DNA from: an uncultured Clostridia bacterium
GTDB lineage: Bacteria > Bacillota > Clostridia > Christensenellales > Aristaeellaceae
Direction: 5' to 3'
Length of the DNA stretch: 63,363 nucleotides
Assembly: GCA_934643825.1 (NCBI GenBank)
Contig: CAKUCW010000012.1
Location: forward strand, 1-63,363
Positions 15,802 to 23,803 of the stretch are shown here, in pieces (position 1 is the stretch's first letter; the number at the start of each line of letters is the position of its first letter). The notes under the pieces are model-generated. The model was not told the origin of the DNA. It saw only the letters and a program-made list of their open reading frames with translations, and ran no database searches. The position numbers and the translations under genes were made by a program.

Positions 15802-16287
15802 ATGGATTGGGAAATTTTCGGATTTCTGATCTTCGTTGTCATCTATCTGGTTGCGACGATATCGGAAAAGACGAAAAAACGCAAAGAAAAAGCTGAAAAG
15901 AAAACCAAACAGACCGTTCTCCCGGCTCAGGCGTTTGAAAGCGATGAGGAAGAAGCGGACGATCTGCCGGAGGAAGAGCAGCCGACAGCGGCTTCCGACG
16001 ATCCCGGCGACGATCCCTGTAATAAGGAAGAGCAGCCGCCCATTCATCTGCATCAGGTGACCGAGCAGGAGTTTGAAGCGGCGCAGGAGGGAGAGGATCC
16101 CTGCCATGCGGGCGGCGCGGTGACCATGCGGCTTGAACATCATGATGAGGAGCATATGCCGGAAACTGACGCAGAAAACATGCGGCAGGATTCGGAAATT
16201 TTACGCGGCGTCATCATGAGCGAAGTATTGATGCGCCCGGCAGAAAGAGCGGCGCTTCGACGGATAAGGCGGGAAAAGAGAACGTGA
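15802..16287 (+). CDS. Single-helix acidic membrane protein
   Basis: The 161 aa product has an N-terminal membrane helix (residues 5-20, IFGFLIFVVIYLVATI). A lysine-rich patch follows, then a long strongly acidic, probably disordered region (EEEADDLPEEEQ). The C-terminus is a small charged helix with RPAERAALRRIRREKR. I recognise no family. RBS is GAGGGGAG. The stop overlaps the start of the LytTR regulator by 4 bp, and floA lies 27 bp upstream, so it belongs to the same operon. Confidence 0.6.
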   Translation: MDWEIFGFLIFVVIYLVATISEKTKKRKEKAEKKTKQTVLPAQAFESDEEEADDLPEEEQPTAASDDPGDDPCNKEEQPPIHLHQVTEQEFEAAQEGEDPCHAGGAVTMRLEHHDEEHMPETDAENMRQDSEILRGVIMSEVLMRPAERAALRRIRREKRT

Positions 16288-17069
16288 GCAACGAGGAGAT
16301 TCGCGTCGTCATTGCGGATGACGAGCCGGGCATGCGCATGATTCTGCGCAAAATGATCGAAAAGGCGGACGGCTTTACGCTCTGCGCCGAAGCGGATAAC
16401 GGAAAGGATCTGCTGAAGCTGGTTGAAGAATACAAGCCGCAGGTCTGCTTTCTGGATGTGGAAATGCCGGGAATGACGGGGCTTGAGTGCGCAAAAGCGA
16501 TTCAGGACACCGATCCCCGAATGATCCTCGTCTTTGCGACCGCGCATGACGATTACATGGCGCAGGCGTTTGAGGTTTATGCGTTTGATTACATGGTGAA
16601 GCCGTTCAAGGTCGAACGTGTTATGAAGACGCTTGAACGCATCCGTCAGGTTGTGGACGGGCGCACACAGCCGCAGCAGCTGCCGCAGGCGGAAAAGCTC
16701 GAAGAACACATCAAGGCGATGCCGCCTAAAAGCGTGAACAATGGACGCATCATGCTGCACCACAAGGACGGCGTGAATTTCGTCAATCAGGCGGATATTC
16801 TGCTGGTACAGAGAGAGAACCGCTCAACGGTGCTTTATGCCACGGGCGGACGCCGGTTTGAAACGAGCGAAGCGCTGGGCGATGTGGAAGCAAGGCTTGA
16901 TCCGCAGATTTTCTTCCGCTGCCATAAGTCGTATATCATCAACCTCAATGTGATCGACAATATTACGCCTTACGGACGATGGACCTATGTCGTTCACCTT
17001 TCGGGAACGGATCAGGATGCGCTCATTACCCATGAAAAGTATGAAGAGCTGGAACGCATGTTTTCCTGA
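16284..17069 (+). CDS. LytTR-family response regulator
   Basis: The 261 aa product has a receiver domain at residues 1-120 (acidic pocket DDE near 11, phospho-acceptor in FLDVEMPGM, switch AFDYMVKPF). A C-terminal LytTR DNA-binding domain (about 160-261) contains EALGDVEARL and FFRCHKSYIINL. Such proteins bind direct repeats upstream of target genes. No histidine kinase is encoded next to it, so it is an orphan or is served by a distant kinase. The start is GTG, overlapping the preceding gene. Confidence 0.9.
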   Translation: MSNEEIRVVIADDEPGMRMILRKMIEKADGFTLCAEADNGKDLLKLVEEYKPQVCFLDVEMPGMTGLECAKAIQDTDPRMILVFATAHDDYMAQAFEVYAFDYMVKPFKVERVMKTLERIRQVVDGRTQPQQLPQAEKLEEHIKAMPPKSVNNGRIMLHHKDGVNFVNQADILLVQRENRSTVLYATGGRRFETSEALGDVEARLDPQIFFRCHKSYIINLNVIDNITPYGRWTYVVHLSGTDQDALITHEKYEELERMFS

Positions 17070-17081
17070 TTTCATATGAAT

Positions 17082-17113
17082 AAAAGCGCCGGGAAGCATT
17101 CTCGGCGCTTTTT
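17082..17113 (+). terminator. Intrinsic terminator after LytTR gene
   Basis: AAAAGCGCCG and CGGCGCTTTT form a 10 bp stem followed by T residues, 12 bp after the stop codon. Confidence 0.88.
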
Positions 17114-17134
17114 CATGTATATTGGGATTTTGGA

Positions 17135-17204
17135 AGGCTGCCTTCGAGAGAAAAACGCCAACCCTTTGCAGAAGTCGGCGGATGTGAAAGCGGGCTCAAT
17201 CCGC
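17135..17204 (-). repeat. Dispersed repeat R1, partial copy
   Basis: On the minus strand the hairpin region GCGGATTGAGCCCGC is followed by TTTCACATCCGCCGACTTC, as in the full R1 copies. After that the match fades. Confidence 0.65.
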
Positions 17205-17206
17205 GA

Positions 17207-17235
17207 AATAAAAAACCCTCTCCAAACGGAGAGGG
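17207..17235 (-). terminator. Intrinsic terminator of rpsT
   Basis: CCCTCTCC and GGAGAGGG form a stem, and on the minus strand it is followed by TTTTTT. It lies 17 bp after the rpsT stop. Confidence 0.9.
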
Positions 17236-17252
17236 AAGAAAGACAGAGATAA

Positions 17253-17510
17253 TTACTCAGCCTTGGCCAGCTCACGGGCCATGCGCGCCTTTTCACGGTT
17301 CGCGGCATTCTTAGAGATAACGCCCTTAGTAGCAGCCTTATCGACGGCAGAAGAGGCGGAGCGCAGCATTTCGGCGGTCGCGGTCTTGTTAGCCGTGGCG
17401 GTATCAAACTTCTTGATCGCGGTCTTGGTAGCGGACTTGACCATCTTGTTGCGGAGGGTCTTGTGCTCAATAACGCTGACGCGCTTGATAGCAGATTTAA
17501 TGTTCGGCAA
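17253..17510 (-). CDS. rpsT: 30S ribosomal protein S20
   Basis: The 85 aa product is a very basic, all-helical protein that binds 16S rRNA in the 30S body. MPNIKSAIKRV and TLRNKMVKSATKTAIKKF at the N-terminus, and KGVISKNAANREKARMA at the C-terminus, are the S20 signatures. RBS is GAGGTG. It is a single gene with its own promoter and terminator, as usual for rpsT. Confidence 0.97.
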   Translation of the reverse strand: MPNIKSAIKRVSVIEHKTLRNKMVKSATKTAIKKFDTATANKTATAEMLRSASSAVDKAATKGVISKNAANREKARMARELAKAE

Positions 17511-17553
17511 AGGAATTCACCTCCTCGGGTGTAGTCAATAATCAGCGTTAGTT

Positions 17554-17582
17554 ATTATAGCACGTTATGTTGCCAAATGCAA
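17554..17582 (-). promoter_or_regulatory. Promoter of rpsT
   Basis: On the minus strand TTGCAT, a 17 bp spacer and TATAAT (with an upstream TGC extended element) lie 44 bp before the rpsT start. Confidence 0.8.
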
Positions 17583-17696
17583 GCGTGTTTTTCAAGTTTT
17601 TTTCGTGCTTTCGCATGCTATGGAATTCGGTATGGAGAATAAGGCATGCCTGAATCGGAAACAATAGGCGCAAAAGAGAAAGGAAGGCGTATAAAT

Positions 17697-17834
17697 ATGA
17701 AAAATAGGCATACCCTGATTCCTTATACGCTTCAAACGGTTGCCAGACCGGGTTCACGCGAAAGCCGGGTGCGCCGACCGCCGGATGGCTTGATCATACG
17801 CCACGAAAGAGGTGGAACAGATGAAGAAGAGTAA
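17697..17834 (+). CDS. Possible small basic protein upstream of spoVAC (45 aa)
   Basis: ATG 17697 follows GAAAGGAAGG at workable spacing and opens an arginine-rich 45 aa frame that ends in GGTDEEE. It overlaps the spoVAC start by 14 bp, which suggests translational coupling. I do not recognise a family. It is not SpoVAA or SpoVAB, which are larger. It may be a leader peptide or a chance ORF. Confidence 0.4.
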   Translation: MKNRHTLIPYTLQTVARPGSRESRVRRPPDGLIIRHERGGTDEEE

Positions 17835-18270
17835 ACAGGCCTATACCGAATTGGTCAAAAAGCTGTCGCCCAAAAGCGATATGGCGAAAGGCGTCTGGCG
17901 GGCGTTTGCCGTGGGCGGTCTGATCTGCGTCATCGGGCAGGTCATCAACGACGTTTTTTCATATGGGTTGAAATGGGGTACACAGAGCGCGGCAACGGCG
18001 ACGAGCATCTGCCTGGTGTTTCTATCCGCCCTGCTGACGGGCTTGGGCGTTTATGACCGAATCGGCAAGTATGCCGGCGCGGGAAGTATTGTGCCCATCA
18101 CGGGCTTTGCAAATGCAACCGTTGCGCCTGCCATGGAGTTTCGCCGCGAGGGACTGGTGATGGGGATCGGCGCGAAAATCTTTACGCTCTCCGGACCTGT
18201 GCTGGTTTATGGCATCGGAAGCTCGATTCTCGTTGGGCTGATTGCGGCGCTCATGGAGGTGATCGGATGA
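17821..18270 (+). CDS. spoVAC: Stage V sporulation protein AC
   Basis: The 149 aa product is a membrane component of the SpoVA channel, which moves Ca-dipicolinate in spore formation and germination. KLSPKSDMAKGVWRAFAVGG is the family start. Four hydrophobic segments follow, with GAGSIVPITGFANATVAPAMEF in the middle as a signature. I chose ATG 17821 behind GAGGTGG, rather than GTG 17812. Its stop overlaps the spoVAD start by 4 bp. Confidence 0.95.
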   Translation: MKKSKQAYTELVKKLSPKSDMAKGVWRAFAVGGLICVIGQVINDVFSYGLKWGTQSAATATSICLVFLSALLTGLGVYDRIGKYAGAGSIVPITGFANATVAPAMEFRREGLVMGIGAKIFTLSGPVLVYGIGSSILVGLIAALMEVIG

Positions 18271-19304
18271 GCAAGCGTCTGGGTGCACAGACCGTTGCGC
18301 TTCCATCCCGACCGGGCATCCTTGCGTGGGCAAGCACAGCGGGTCAAAAAGAAAAGGAAGGCCCCTATGGCGAAAAGTTTGACAGCATCATCCCGGATGA
18401 GCTGAACGGACAGCAGTCGTTCGAAGGCGCAGAGCGGGCGATGCTCGAGGAGACGATTGTTCGCTGCGCACAGAAGGCGAATAAGGCGCTTGGCGATATC
18501 CAGATGCTGCTTTGCGGCGATTTGCTCAATCAAATCATCTCTGCGGGCTTTGCGGCACGCAATCTGGGCATTCCGTTTTATGGGCTGTATGGCGCATGCT
18601 CCACGATGGCGGAGTCGCTGTCCATCGGCGGGATGATTGCCGACGGTGGTTTTGCGGATGCGATGATCTGCGCGACGTGCAGCCATTTTTGCACGGCGGA
18701 AAGACAATACCGCGCCCCGCTGGAATTGGGCAATCAGCGAACGCCGACCGCACAGTGGACGGTCACGGGCGCAGGTGCGGTTATGCTGGCAGGCGGAGAA
18801 CGGGCGAGGCGTGCAGGCGCGGTTTTGACGCATGCGACCTGCGGACGCGTGATTGATTTAGGCATCAGCGATGCGAACAATATGGGCGCGGCGATGGCGC
18901 CCGCGGGATGTGATACCTTGGCGAACCATTTCCGCGACACGAATCGAGGATTTGACGATTATGATCTGGTCGTCACGGGCGATTTGGGGCATTTGGGGCG
19001 CGATTTGCTGATTGAACTGCTCAAGGAAAGAAAAATCACCGTTCGGGAGGACAAGCTTTTTGACTGCGGCTGTCATATTTTCGATGCGCGGCAGGATGCG
19101 CATTCGGGCGGCAGCGGATGCGGCTGTGCGGCAAGCATGCTTTGCGCACATCTGCTTCCGGAGGTGGCGGCGGGCAGATTGGGGCGCATTTTGTTCATGG
19201 CGACGGGTGCGCTGCTCAGCCCGACGACCACGATGCAGGGCGAGAGCATTCCCGGCGTGGCGCACGCGGTTGTGATTGAACACGAAGGGGGAAAGCGTAG
19301 ATGA
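18267..19304 (+). CDS. spoVAD: Stage V sporulation protein AD
   Basis: The 345 aa product is a thiolase-fold cytosolic protein that binds Ca-dipicolinic acid for the SpoVA channel. GILAWASTAGQKEKEGPYG near the N-terminus, YGLYGACSTMAESL near residue 110 and the ATGALLSPTTTMQGESIPG motif near residue 310 are characteristic. It overlaps spoVAC and spoVAE by 4 bp each, so the three are made together, probably under the forespore sigma factor. I could not locate a convincing sigma-G promoter by eye. Confidence 0.96.
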   Translation: MSKRLGAQTVALPSRPGILAWASTAGQKEKEGPYGEKFDSIIPDELNGQQSFEGAERAMLEETIVRCAQKANKALGDIQMLLCGDLLNQIISAGFAARNLGIPFYGLYGACSTMAESLSIGGMIADGGFADAMICATCSHFCTAERQYRAPLELGNQRTPTAQWTVTGAGAVMLAGGERARRAGAVLTHATCGRVIDLGISDANNMGAAMAPAGCDTLANHFRDTNRGFDDYDLVVTGDLGHLGRDLLIELLKERKITVREDKLFDCGCHIFDARQDAHSGGSGCGCAASMLCAHLLPEVAAGRLGRILFMATGALLSPTTTMQGESIPGVAHAVVIEHEGGKRR

Positions 19305-19669
19305 GCATGCTGCTGATGTATATCAAGGCGTTTGTCGTCGGCGGGATTCTTTGCGCAATCGGACAGGTGTTGATTCTAAAAACACAGCTGACGAGCGCGA
19401 GAATATTGGTCGGCTATGTGACGACCGGCGTGATTCTGGGTGCGCTGGGAATCTATAAGCCGCTTGTCGATTTCGCCGGAGCGGGCGCAACGGTGCCGCT
19501 GCTGGGCTTTGGCTATTCGCTGGCACGCGGCTCGCTGGAGGCGGTCAGGGAGATCGGTGTGCTGGGCGCGTTTACGGGCGGCATAACGGCGACGGCTGGA
19601 GGAATATCCGCGGCGATTTTCTTTGGCTATTTGGCGGCAGTCCTGTTTAAGCCCAAAATGAAGGCGTAA
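19301..19669 (+). CDS. spoVAE: Stage V sporulation protein AE (AEb type)
   Basis: The 122 aa membrane protein is the third SpoVA channel subunit. It has four hydrophobic segments. The segment GAGATVPLLGFGYSLARG mirrors the related loop in SpoVAC. It ends in a short basic tail. The start overlaps spoVAD by 4 bp. The operon here is the minimal C-D-E set found in many Clostridia. Confidence 0.94.
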   Translation: MSMLLMYIKAFVVGGILCAIGQVLILKTQLTSARILVGYVTTGVILGALGIYKPLVDFAGAGATVPLLGFGYSLARGSLEAVREIGVLGAFTGGITATAGGISAAIFFGYLAAVLFKPKMKA

Positions 19670-19694
19670 GCTGCTGAACAATTCAAAATAAACC

Positions 19695-19729
19695 ATGTCC
19701 GGATGTGTCCTGCACGTTCGGGCATTTTT
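19695..19729 (+). terminator. Intrinsic terminator of spoVA operon
   Basis: ATGTCCG pairs with CGGGCAT (one G-U) across a 17 nt loop and is followed by TTTTTG, 25 bp after the spoVAE stop. Confidence 0.6.
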
Positions 19730-19760
19730 GACTTGCAGCACGGAATGTCACGCAATTTTG

Positions 19761-19790
19761 TTGCGTTCTCAAACCGATTTGCGTTATAAT
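19761..19790 (+). promoter_or_regulatory. Promoter of dprA-like/metH operon
   Basis: TTGCGT, an 18 bp spacer and a perfect TATAAT lie 42 bp upstream of the ATG at 19833. Confidence 0.65.
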
Positions 19791-19832
19791 AGCCTCATTC
19801 ATGACTTGGCGGGGAGAAAGGCGGGGAATCGG

Positions 19833-20753
19833 ATGCGGGAGGATTATTCGGAAGAGCTGTGCGCACGGCTGTGCCTGCTGACGTATATGGCGTGGGATGA
19901 TTCCCTGCCCAGAACGTTTACGAGAGCGGCTTTGCAGGCGTTGGACGAAAACGCTGTGCTTGACGGACTTGTGCTGAGAGAGCCTGCATCCGTTCCACAG
20001 AAAACGCTGCTTCGTGCGCGGCTGCTGCTGACCAGAACGACGGGGGTTTTTGAGCAGATTCAGCAATATGAGAAGCAGGGGTATTGCGGTCTGGTTCGCA
20101 AAAGCTCGAATTGGCCGGATGCGCTGCATGTCCTCCGGAAAGACGAACCCCATTTTCTCTTTGCCAAGGGAAATTTAAAGCTGCTGAAAACAGACTGCGT
20201 CGCCGTGGCGGGCAGTCGAATCATTACGGAAGAAACGGCAGTAATGGCAGCGCGGCTGGGCAGAATGATGGCAAATGAGAAGCTGACCATGGTCTGCGGC
20301 GGAGCGAATGGCGTAGACACGGCGGCGCAGAACGCCATTCTGGATGCGGGCGGCAATCTCATCATCGTGCCTGCCGTGTCTGCGGAGAAGGTGATTCGGC
20401 AAGAAAGGGAAAGGCGTGCGCTTGACGAAGGACGCCTGCTGGTTTTATGCGATGCGCTTCCCGATTCGCCTTTTTCATCGCATAAGGCGCTGGGGCGCAA
20501 TCATACGATTTATGCGCTTGGCAGAGCCGCAATTGTGGTGGCATCCCGAAACGGCATGGGCGGAAGCTGGCGCGGCGCGATCGATTGCTTGAAGGGCGGG
20601 TTTTCGCCGGTCTTTGCGCCGGATGAGCCTTGGGCAGATTGCGACGGCAATCGGGCGCTCTACGACTGCGGCGCTTCGCCCATCGATTTGAGCGGAAAAA
20701 AGACGATTAAATACCAAATCAGAAAAAAGAAAAAGGCAGACTCCAAGAGGTGA
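19833..20753 (+). CDS. DprA/Smf-like DNA-processing protein
   Basis: The 306 aa product has an N-terminal helical region and a Rossmann-like DprA core. The GSR motif is VAVAGSRIITEETAVMAARL near residue 130, and CGGANGVDTAAQNAIL and GGNLIIVPAV follow. GRNHTIYALGRAAIVVASRNG stands for the FPxRNRiIAgLS region of true DprA. DprA loads RecA on incoming ssDNA, but this is a divergent member. The start at 19833 follows GGGGAGAAAGG; the longer frame runs back through the promoter. It leads the methionine synthase operon, which is an unexpected partner. Confidence 0.75.
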   Translation: MREDYSEELCARLCLLTYMAWDDSLPRTFTRAALQALDENAVLDGLVLREPASVPQKTLLRARLLLTRTTGVFEQIQQYEKQGYCGLVRKSSNWPDALHVLRKDEPHFLFAKGNLKLLKTDCVAVAGSRIITEETAVMAARLGRMMANEKLTMVCGGANGVDTAAQNAILDAGGNLIIVPAVSAEKVIRQERERRALDEGRLLVLCDALPDSPFSSHKALGRNHTIYALGRAAIVVASRNGMGGSWRGAIDCLKGGFSPVFAPDEPWADCDGNRALYDCGASPIDLSGKKTIKYQIRKKKKADSKR

Positions 20754-20757
20754 AGGC

Positions 20758-21426
20758 ATGCAGACGGAGATAAAACAGATTTCACTGCGGGAAGTGCTGC
20801 ATTTCCTCGGTTGGCATGGTTCGCCGCTTGATCCGCAATGGATATCGACGCTTCGCGCTTTGTGCGAGCGGGTCGAAAAAGAGGTTCATCCGCGTGTGAT
20901 ATTCCGGCGTTTTTCCATCGAGTCGGGCGGCAGATTACAGGGGACGAGCTGGGCAGCACAGGGCGAGGATGCACGCGCATGGATGGCTTCCTGCGAGGAG
21001 GCGGTGCTGTTCGCGGCGACGCTGGGCGCGGAAAGCGAACGCATGCTTTTGCGCGAACAGGCGGTATCGGCGGAAAGCGCGTTGCTGCTCGACGCGGTAT
21101 TGAGCGCGGCGATTGAAAGCGTATGCGATGATGTGGAAAGCCAACTGCGCAGGGAAGCGAAAGCATCCGGAAAGTATCTGACGGACAGGTTCAGCCCCGG
21201 CTACGGCGATATGCCGCTTGAGCAGTCAAAAGGCATCTGCCGTGTGCTGTCTGCGGACAAGAATATTGGGCTGACGGTCAGCCAAAGCGGAATCATGATC
21301 CCGCGCAAATCGGTTACGGCGGTGATGGGCATCAGCAAAACGCCTGTTCCGCGCCGACCTTCCGGATGCGAAGGTTGTTCGGCAAGGGCAACCTGCCCCC
21401 TGCGGCGGGCAGACAAGGACGAATGA
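20758..21426 (+). CDS. Stand-alone MetH reactivation (activation-domain) protein
   Basis: The 222 aa product is related to the C-terminal AdoMet-binding activation domain of cobalamin methionine synthase. RFSPGYGDMPLEQSKGIC near residue 143 and IGLTVSQSGIMIPRKSVTAV near residue 164 correspond to the MetH motif RxSxGYxxxP and the ensuing P-x-x-S region. The protein ends in a Cys-rich tail, GCEGCSARATCPL, absent from E. coli MetH. It should use SAM to rescue oxidised cob(II)alamin on the separate MetH encoded next, whose frame it nearly abuts. Confidence 0.88.
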   Translation: MQTEIKQISLREVLHFLGWHGSPLDPQWISTLRALCERVEKEVHPRVIFRRFSIESGGRLQGTSWAAQGEDARAWMASCEEAVLFAATLGAESERMLLREQAVSAESALLLDAVLSAAIESVCDDVESQLRREAKASGKYLTDRFSPGYGDMPLEQSKGICRVLSADKNIGLTVSQSGIMIPRKSVTAVMGISKTPVPRRPSGCEGCSARATCPLRRADKDE

Positions 21427-21440
21427 CGGAGGATGATCGT

Positions 21441-23789
21441 ATGGCGGCACAGAAAATCACACTGCTGGATGGCGCAATGGGAACGATGCTCCAGCATGCC
21501 GGACTTCAGCTTGGCGACAGACCGGAAACGCTTTCCATCACGGCGCCGGATGTTGTAGCGCATATCCAGCGTCAGTATGTTCAGGCGGGAACACGTATGC
21601 TCCTTGCCAACACATTCTGCGCCAATGCACATAAGCTGGCGGGAACGGGATACGGCGTGGAGGAAGTCATTGAGGCGTCTGTCCGCGTGGCGAAACGTGC
21701 GTGTGCGGGAACAGATGCGGTTGTGCTGCTGGATGTGGGTCCGATCGGAGAACTGCTTGAGCCGCTGGGAACGCTCAAGTTCGATGAAGCGTATGCGCTG
21801 TTTAAGCAAATGCTCTGTGCAGGCGAGGCGGCGGGCGCGGAGGGCGTCTTTTTTGAAACCTTCTCCGATTTAAATGAACTGCGTGCCGGTATTTTGGCGG
21901 CGAAGGAATGCACAAATCTGCCTGTCTATGCGTCGATGACCTTTGAAGCATCGGGGCGCACGTTCCTCGGCTGCCGTGCGGATGCGGCGGCGATGGCGCT
22001 CAGCGCATTGGGCGTCAAGGCACTGGGTGTCAACTGCTCGCTCGGGCCTGTTGAGGTTGCGCCGATTCTGCGTGCGATGAGAACATGTACGGATTTGCCG
22101 CTCATTTTGAAGCCGAATGCGGGGCTTCCCGATCCGGCGACGGGCGAATACCATACAGATCCGGAGGAGTTCGCGGCGGCGTGCGCGGAGTTGACCGACA
22201 TCGGTGCGGCATATATCGGCGGGTGCTGCGGAACGACGCCCGCATTTATTGAGGCTCTCCGCCTGAAATTGGCAGGGAAAAAGGCGGTATGGACGGGAAA
22301 AGCCGTCCATGGCATTTGCTCGGCGAGCGAGGTATGCGCGTTCGGGCAGGGTGTGCGCGTCATCGGCGAGAGAATCAATCCAACGGGCAAGAAGCGTTTT
22401 CAGCAGGCTCTCCGAGAAAAGGATATGAATTATATTGTCGCGCAGGCGGTTGAGCAGGCGGACGCAGGCGCACAGATTCTGGATATCAACGTTGGTTTGC
22501 CCGGAATCGATGAGGTCGATCTGATGCGCAGGGTGGTGACCGCCATCGGCGGCGCGGTCGGTCTGCCCTTGCAGATTGATTCCTCCAATCCTGCGGCGAT
22601 TGAAGCGGGACTGCGTGCCGCGCCGGGCAAGTGCCTCATCAACAGCGTCAACGCGTCGGAAAGCTCGCTCCAAACCGTCCTTCCGCTGGCGAAAAAATAC
22701 GGTGCAGCAGTCGTCGGTTTGGCACTTGGCGAAAGCGGACTGCCCTCAAGCAGCGACGAACGCATGGCATTTGCGCAGAAGATTGTGGATGCGGCGGTTA
22801 AGCAGGGAATTCCGCGTGAAGATATCGCCATCGACTGCCTGACGCTGACGGTTTCCGCTCAGCAGGGACAGGTCGGGCAGACGCTGGAAGCCGTTCGCCG
22901 CGTCAGAACAGAGCTGGGGCTTGAAACCGTGCTGGGCGTATCGAATATTTCCTTCGGATTGCCGCAGAGAGCAATCGTTACGCAGGCATTTTTGACGCAG
23001 GCAATTCTTGCAGGGCTGACCCTGCCCATCATCAACCCGAATGTCAAAGAGATGATGGACACGGTGGATGCCTGCCGCGTTTTGAACGGGGAGGACGCAG
23101 GATGCGCGGCGTATATCGAGCGCCATGCGCCTGTGACCGACGCCAAGCCCAAGGCGGCGGAAAGCGGGAAGGTATCCATCCGCGAGGCGATTGCCAAAGG
23201 CTTAAAGGGGGAATCGGCAGCCGCCGCACGCGAACTGCTTCAAACGATGACGCCGCTTGAGCTGGTCGAAAAGGAACTGATTCCCGCGCTCGACGCGGTC
23301 GGTGAACAATATGAACGCCAGCAGATTTTCCTGCCCCAGCTCATGAATGCCGCGACGGCATCCGGCGCTGCGTTTGACGAAGTCAAGCGGGCGATTGAGA
23401 AGCAGGGCGCATCCGGAGAGGGCAAAGGTCCGATCGTATTGGCGACGGTTGAAGGCGATATCCACGATATCGGGAAGAACATCGTCAAAACGGTCTTGGA
23501 AAACTATGGTTTTCATGTCATTGACTTGGGCAGGGACGTTCCCGCACAGCGCGTGGTGGATGCCGTGCGCGAATACGGCGCAAAGATCGTCGGTCTGTCC
23601 GCGCTGATGACGACGACCGTGCCCAACATGGAAAAGACGATTGCCCGGCTTCATGACGAGGGCATTCATATTCCTGTGATTGTCGGCGGCGCGGTGTTGA
23701 CGCCGGACTATGCCCGACAGATTGGCGCGGATTACTATGCCAAGGATGCAAAGCAATCCGCGGATATCGCAAAATCCATACTGGGATAA
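21441..23789 (+). CDS. metH: Cobalamin-dependent methionine synthase (without activation domain)
   Basis: The 782 aa product transfers methyl from methyltetrahydrofolate to homocysteine through cobalamin. Domains: homocysteine-binding (1 to about 300, zinc cysteines in GVNCSLGP and GGCCGTTP), pterin-binding (about 315-560, GERINPTGKKRF), then the cobalamin cap and B12 domain (about 575-782, DIHDIGKNIV supplying the cobalt-ligand His). It lacks the fourth, activation domain, which is encoded by the preceding gene. I chose ATG 21441 behind CGGAGG. ATG 21423, overlapping the previous stop, is a possible alternative. Confidence 0.95.
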   Translation: MAAQKITLLDGAMGTMLQHAGLQLGDRPETLSITAPDVVAHIQRQYVQAGTRMLLANTFCANAHKLAGTGYGVEEVIEASVRVAKRACAGTDAVVLLDVGPIGELLEPLGTLKFDEAYALFKQMLCAGEAAGAEGVFFETFSDLNELRAGILAAKECTNLPVYASMTFEASGRTFLGCRADAAAMALSALGVKALGVNCSLGPVEVAPILRAMRTCTDLPLILKPNAGLPDPATGEYHTDPEEFAAACAELTDIGAAYIGGCCGTTPAFIEALRLKLAGKKAVWTGKAVHGICSASEVCAFGQGVRVIGERINPTGKKRFQQALREKDMNYIVAQAVEQADAGAQILDINVGLPGIDEVDLMRRVVTAIGGAVGLPLQIDSSNPAAIEAGLRAAPGKCLINSVNASESSLQTVLPLAKKYGAAVVGLALGESGLPSSSDERMAFAQKIVDAAVKQGIPREDIAIDCLTLTVSAQQGQVGQTLEAVRRVRTELGLETVLGVSNISFGLPQRAIVTQAFLTQAILAGLTLPIINPNVKEMMDTVDACRVLNGEDAGCAAYIERHAPVTDAKPKAAESGKVSIREAIAKGLKGESAAAARELLQTMTPLELVEKELIPALDAVGEQYERQQIFLPQLMNAATASGAAFDEVKRAIEKQGASGEGKGPIVLATVEGDIHDIGKNIVKTVLENYGFHVIDLGRDVPAQRVVDAVREYGAKIVGLSALMTTTVPNMEKTIARLHDEGIHIPVIVGGAVLTPDYARQIGADYYAKDAKQSADIAKSILG

Positions 23790-23803
23790 AGGAATAACAA
23801 CAT

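Noticed and set aside
20758..21440. SAM or cobalamin riboswitch before metH
   Set aside because: The metH genes are tightly packed, and the 19670-19832 gap before the operon shows only a terminator and a promoter, with no riboswitch core.
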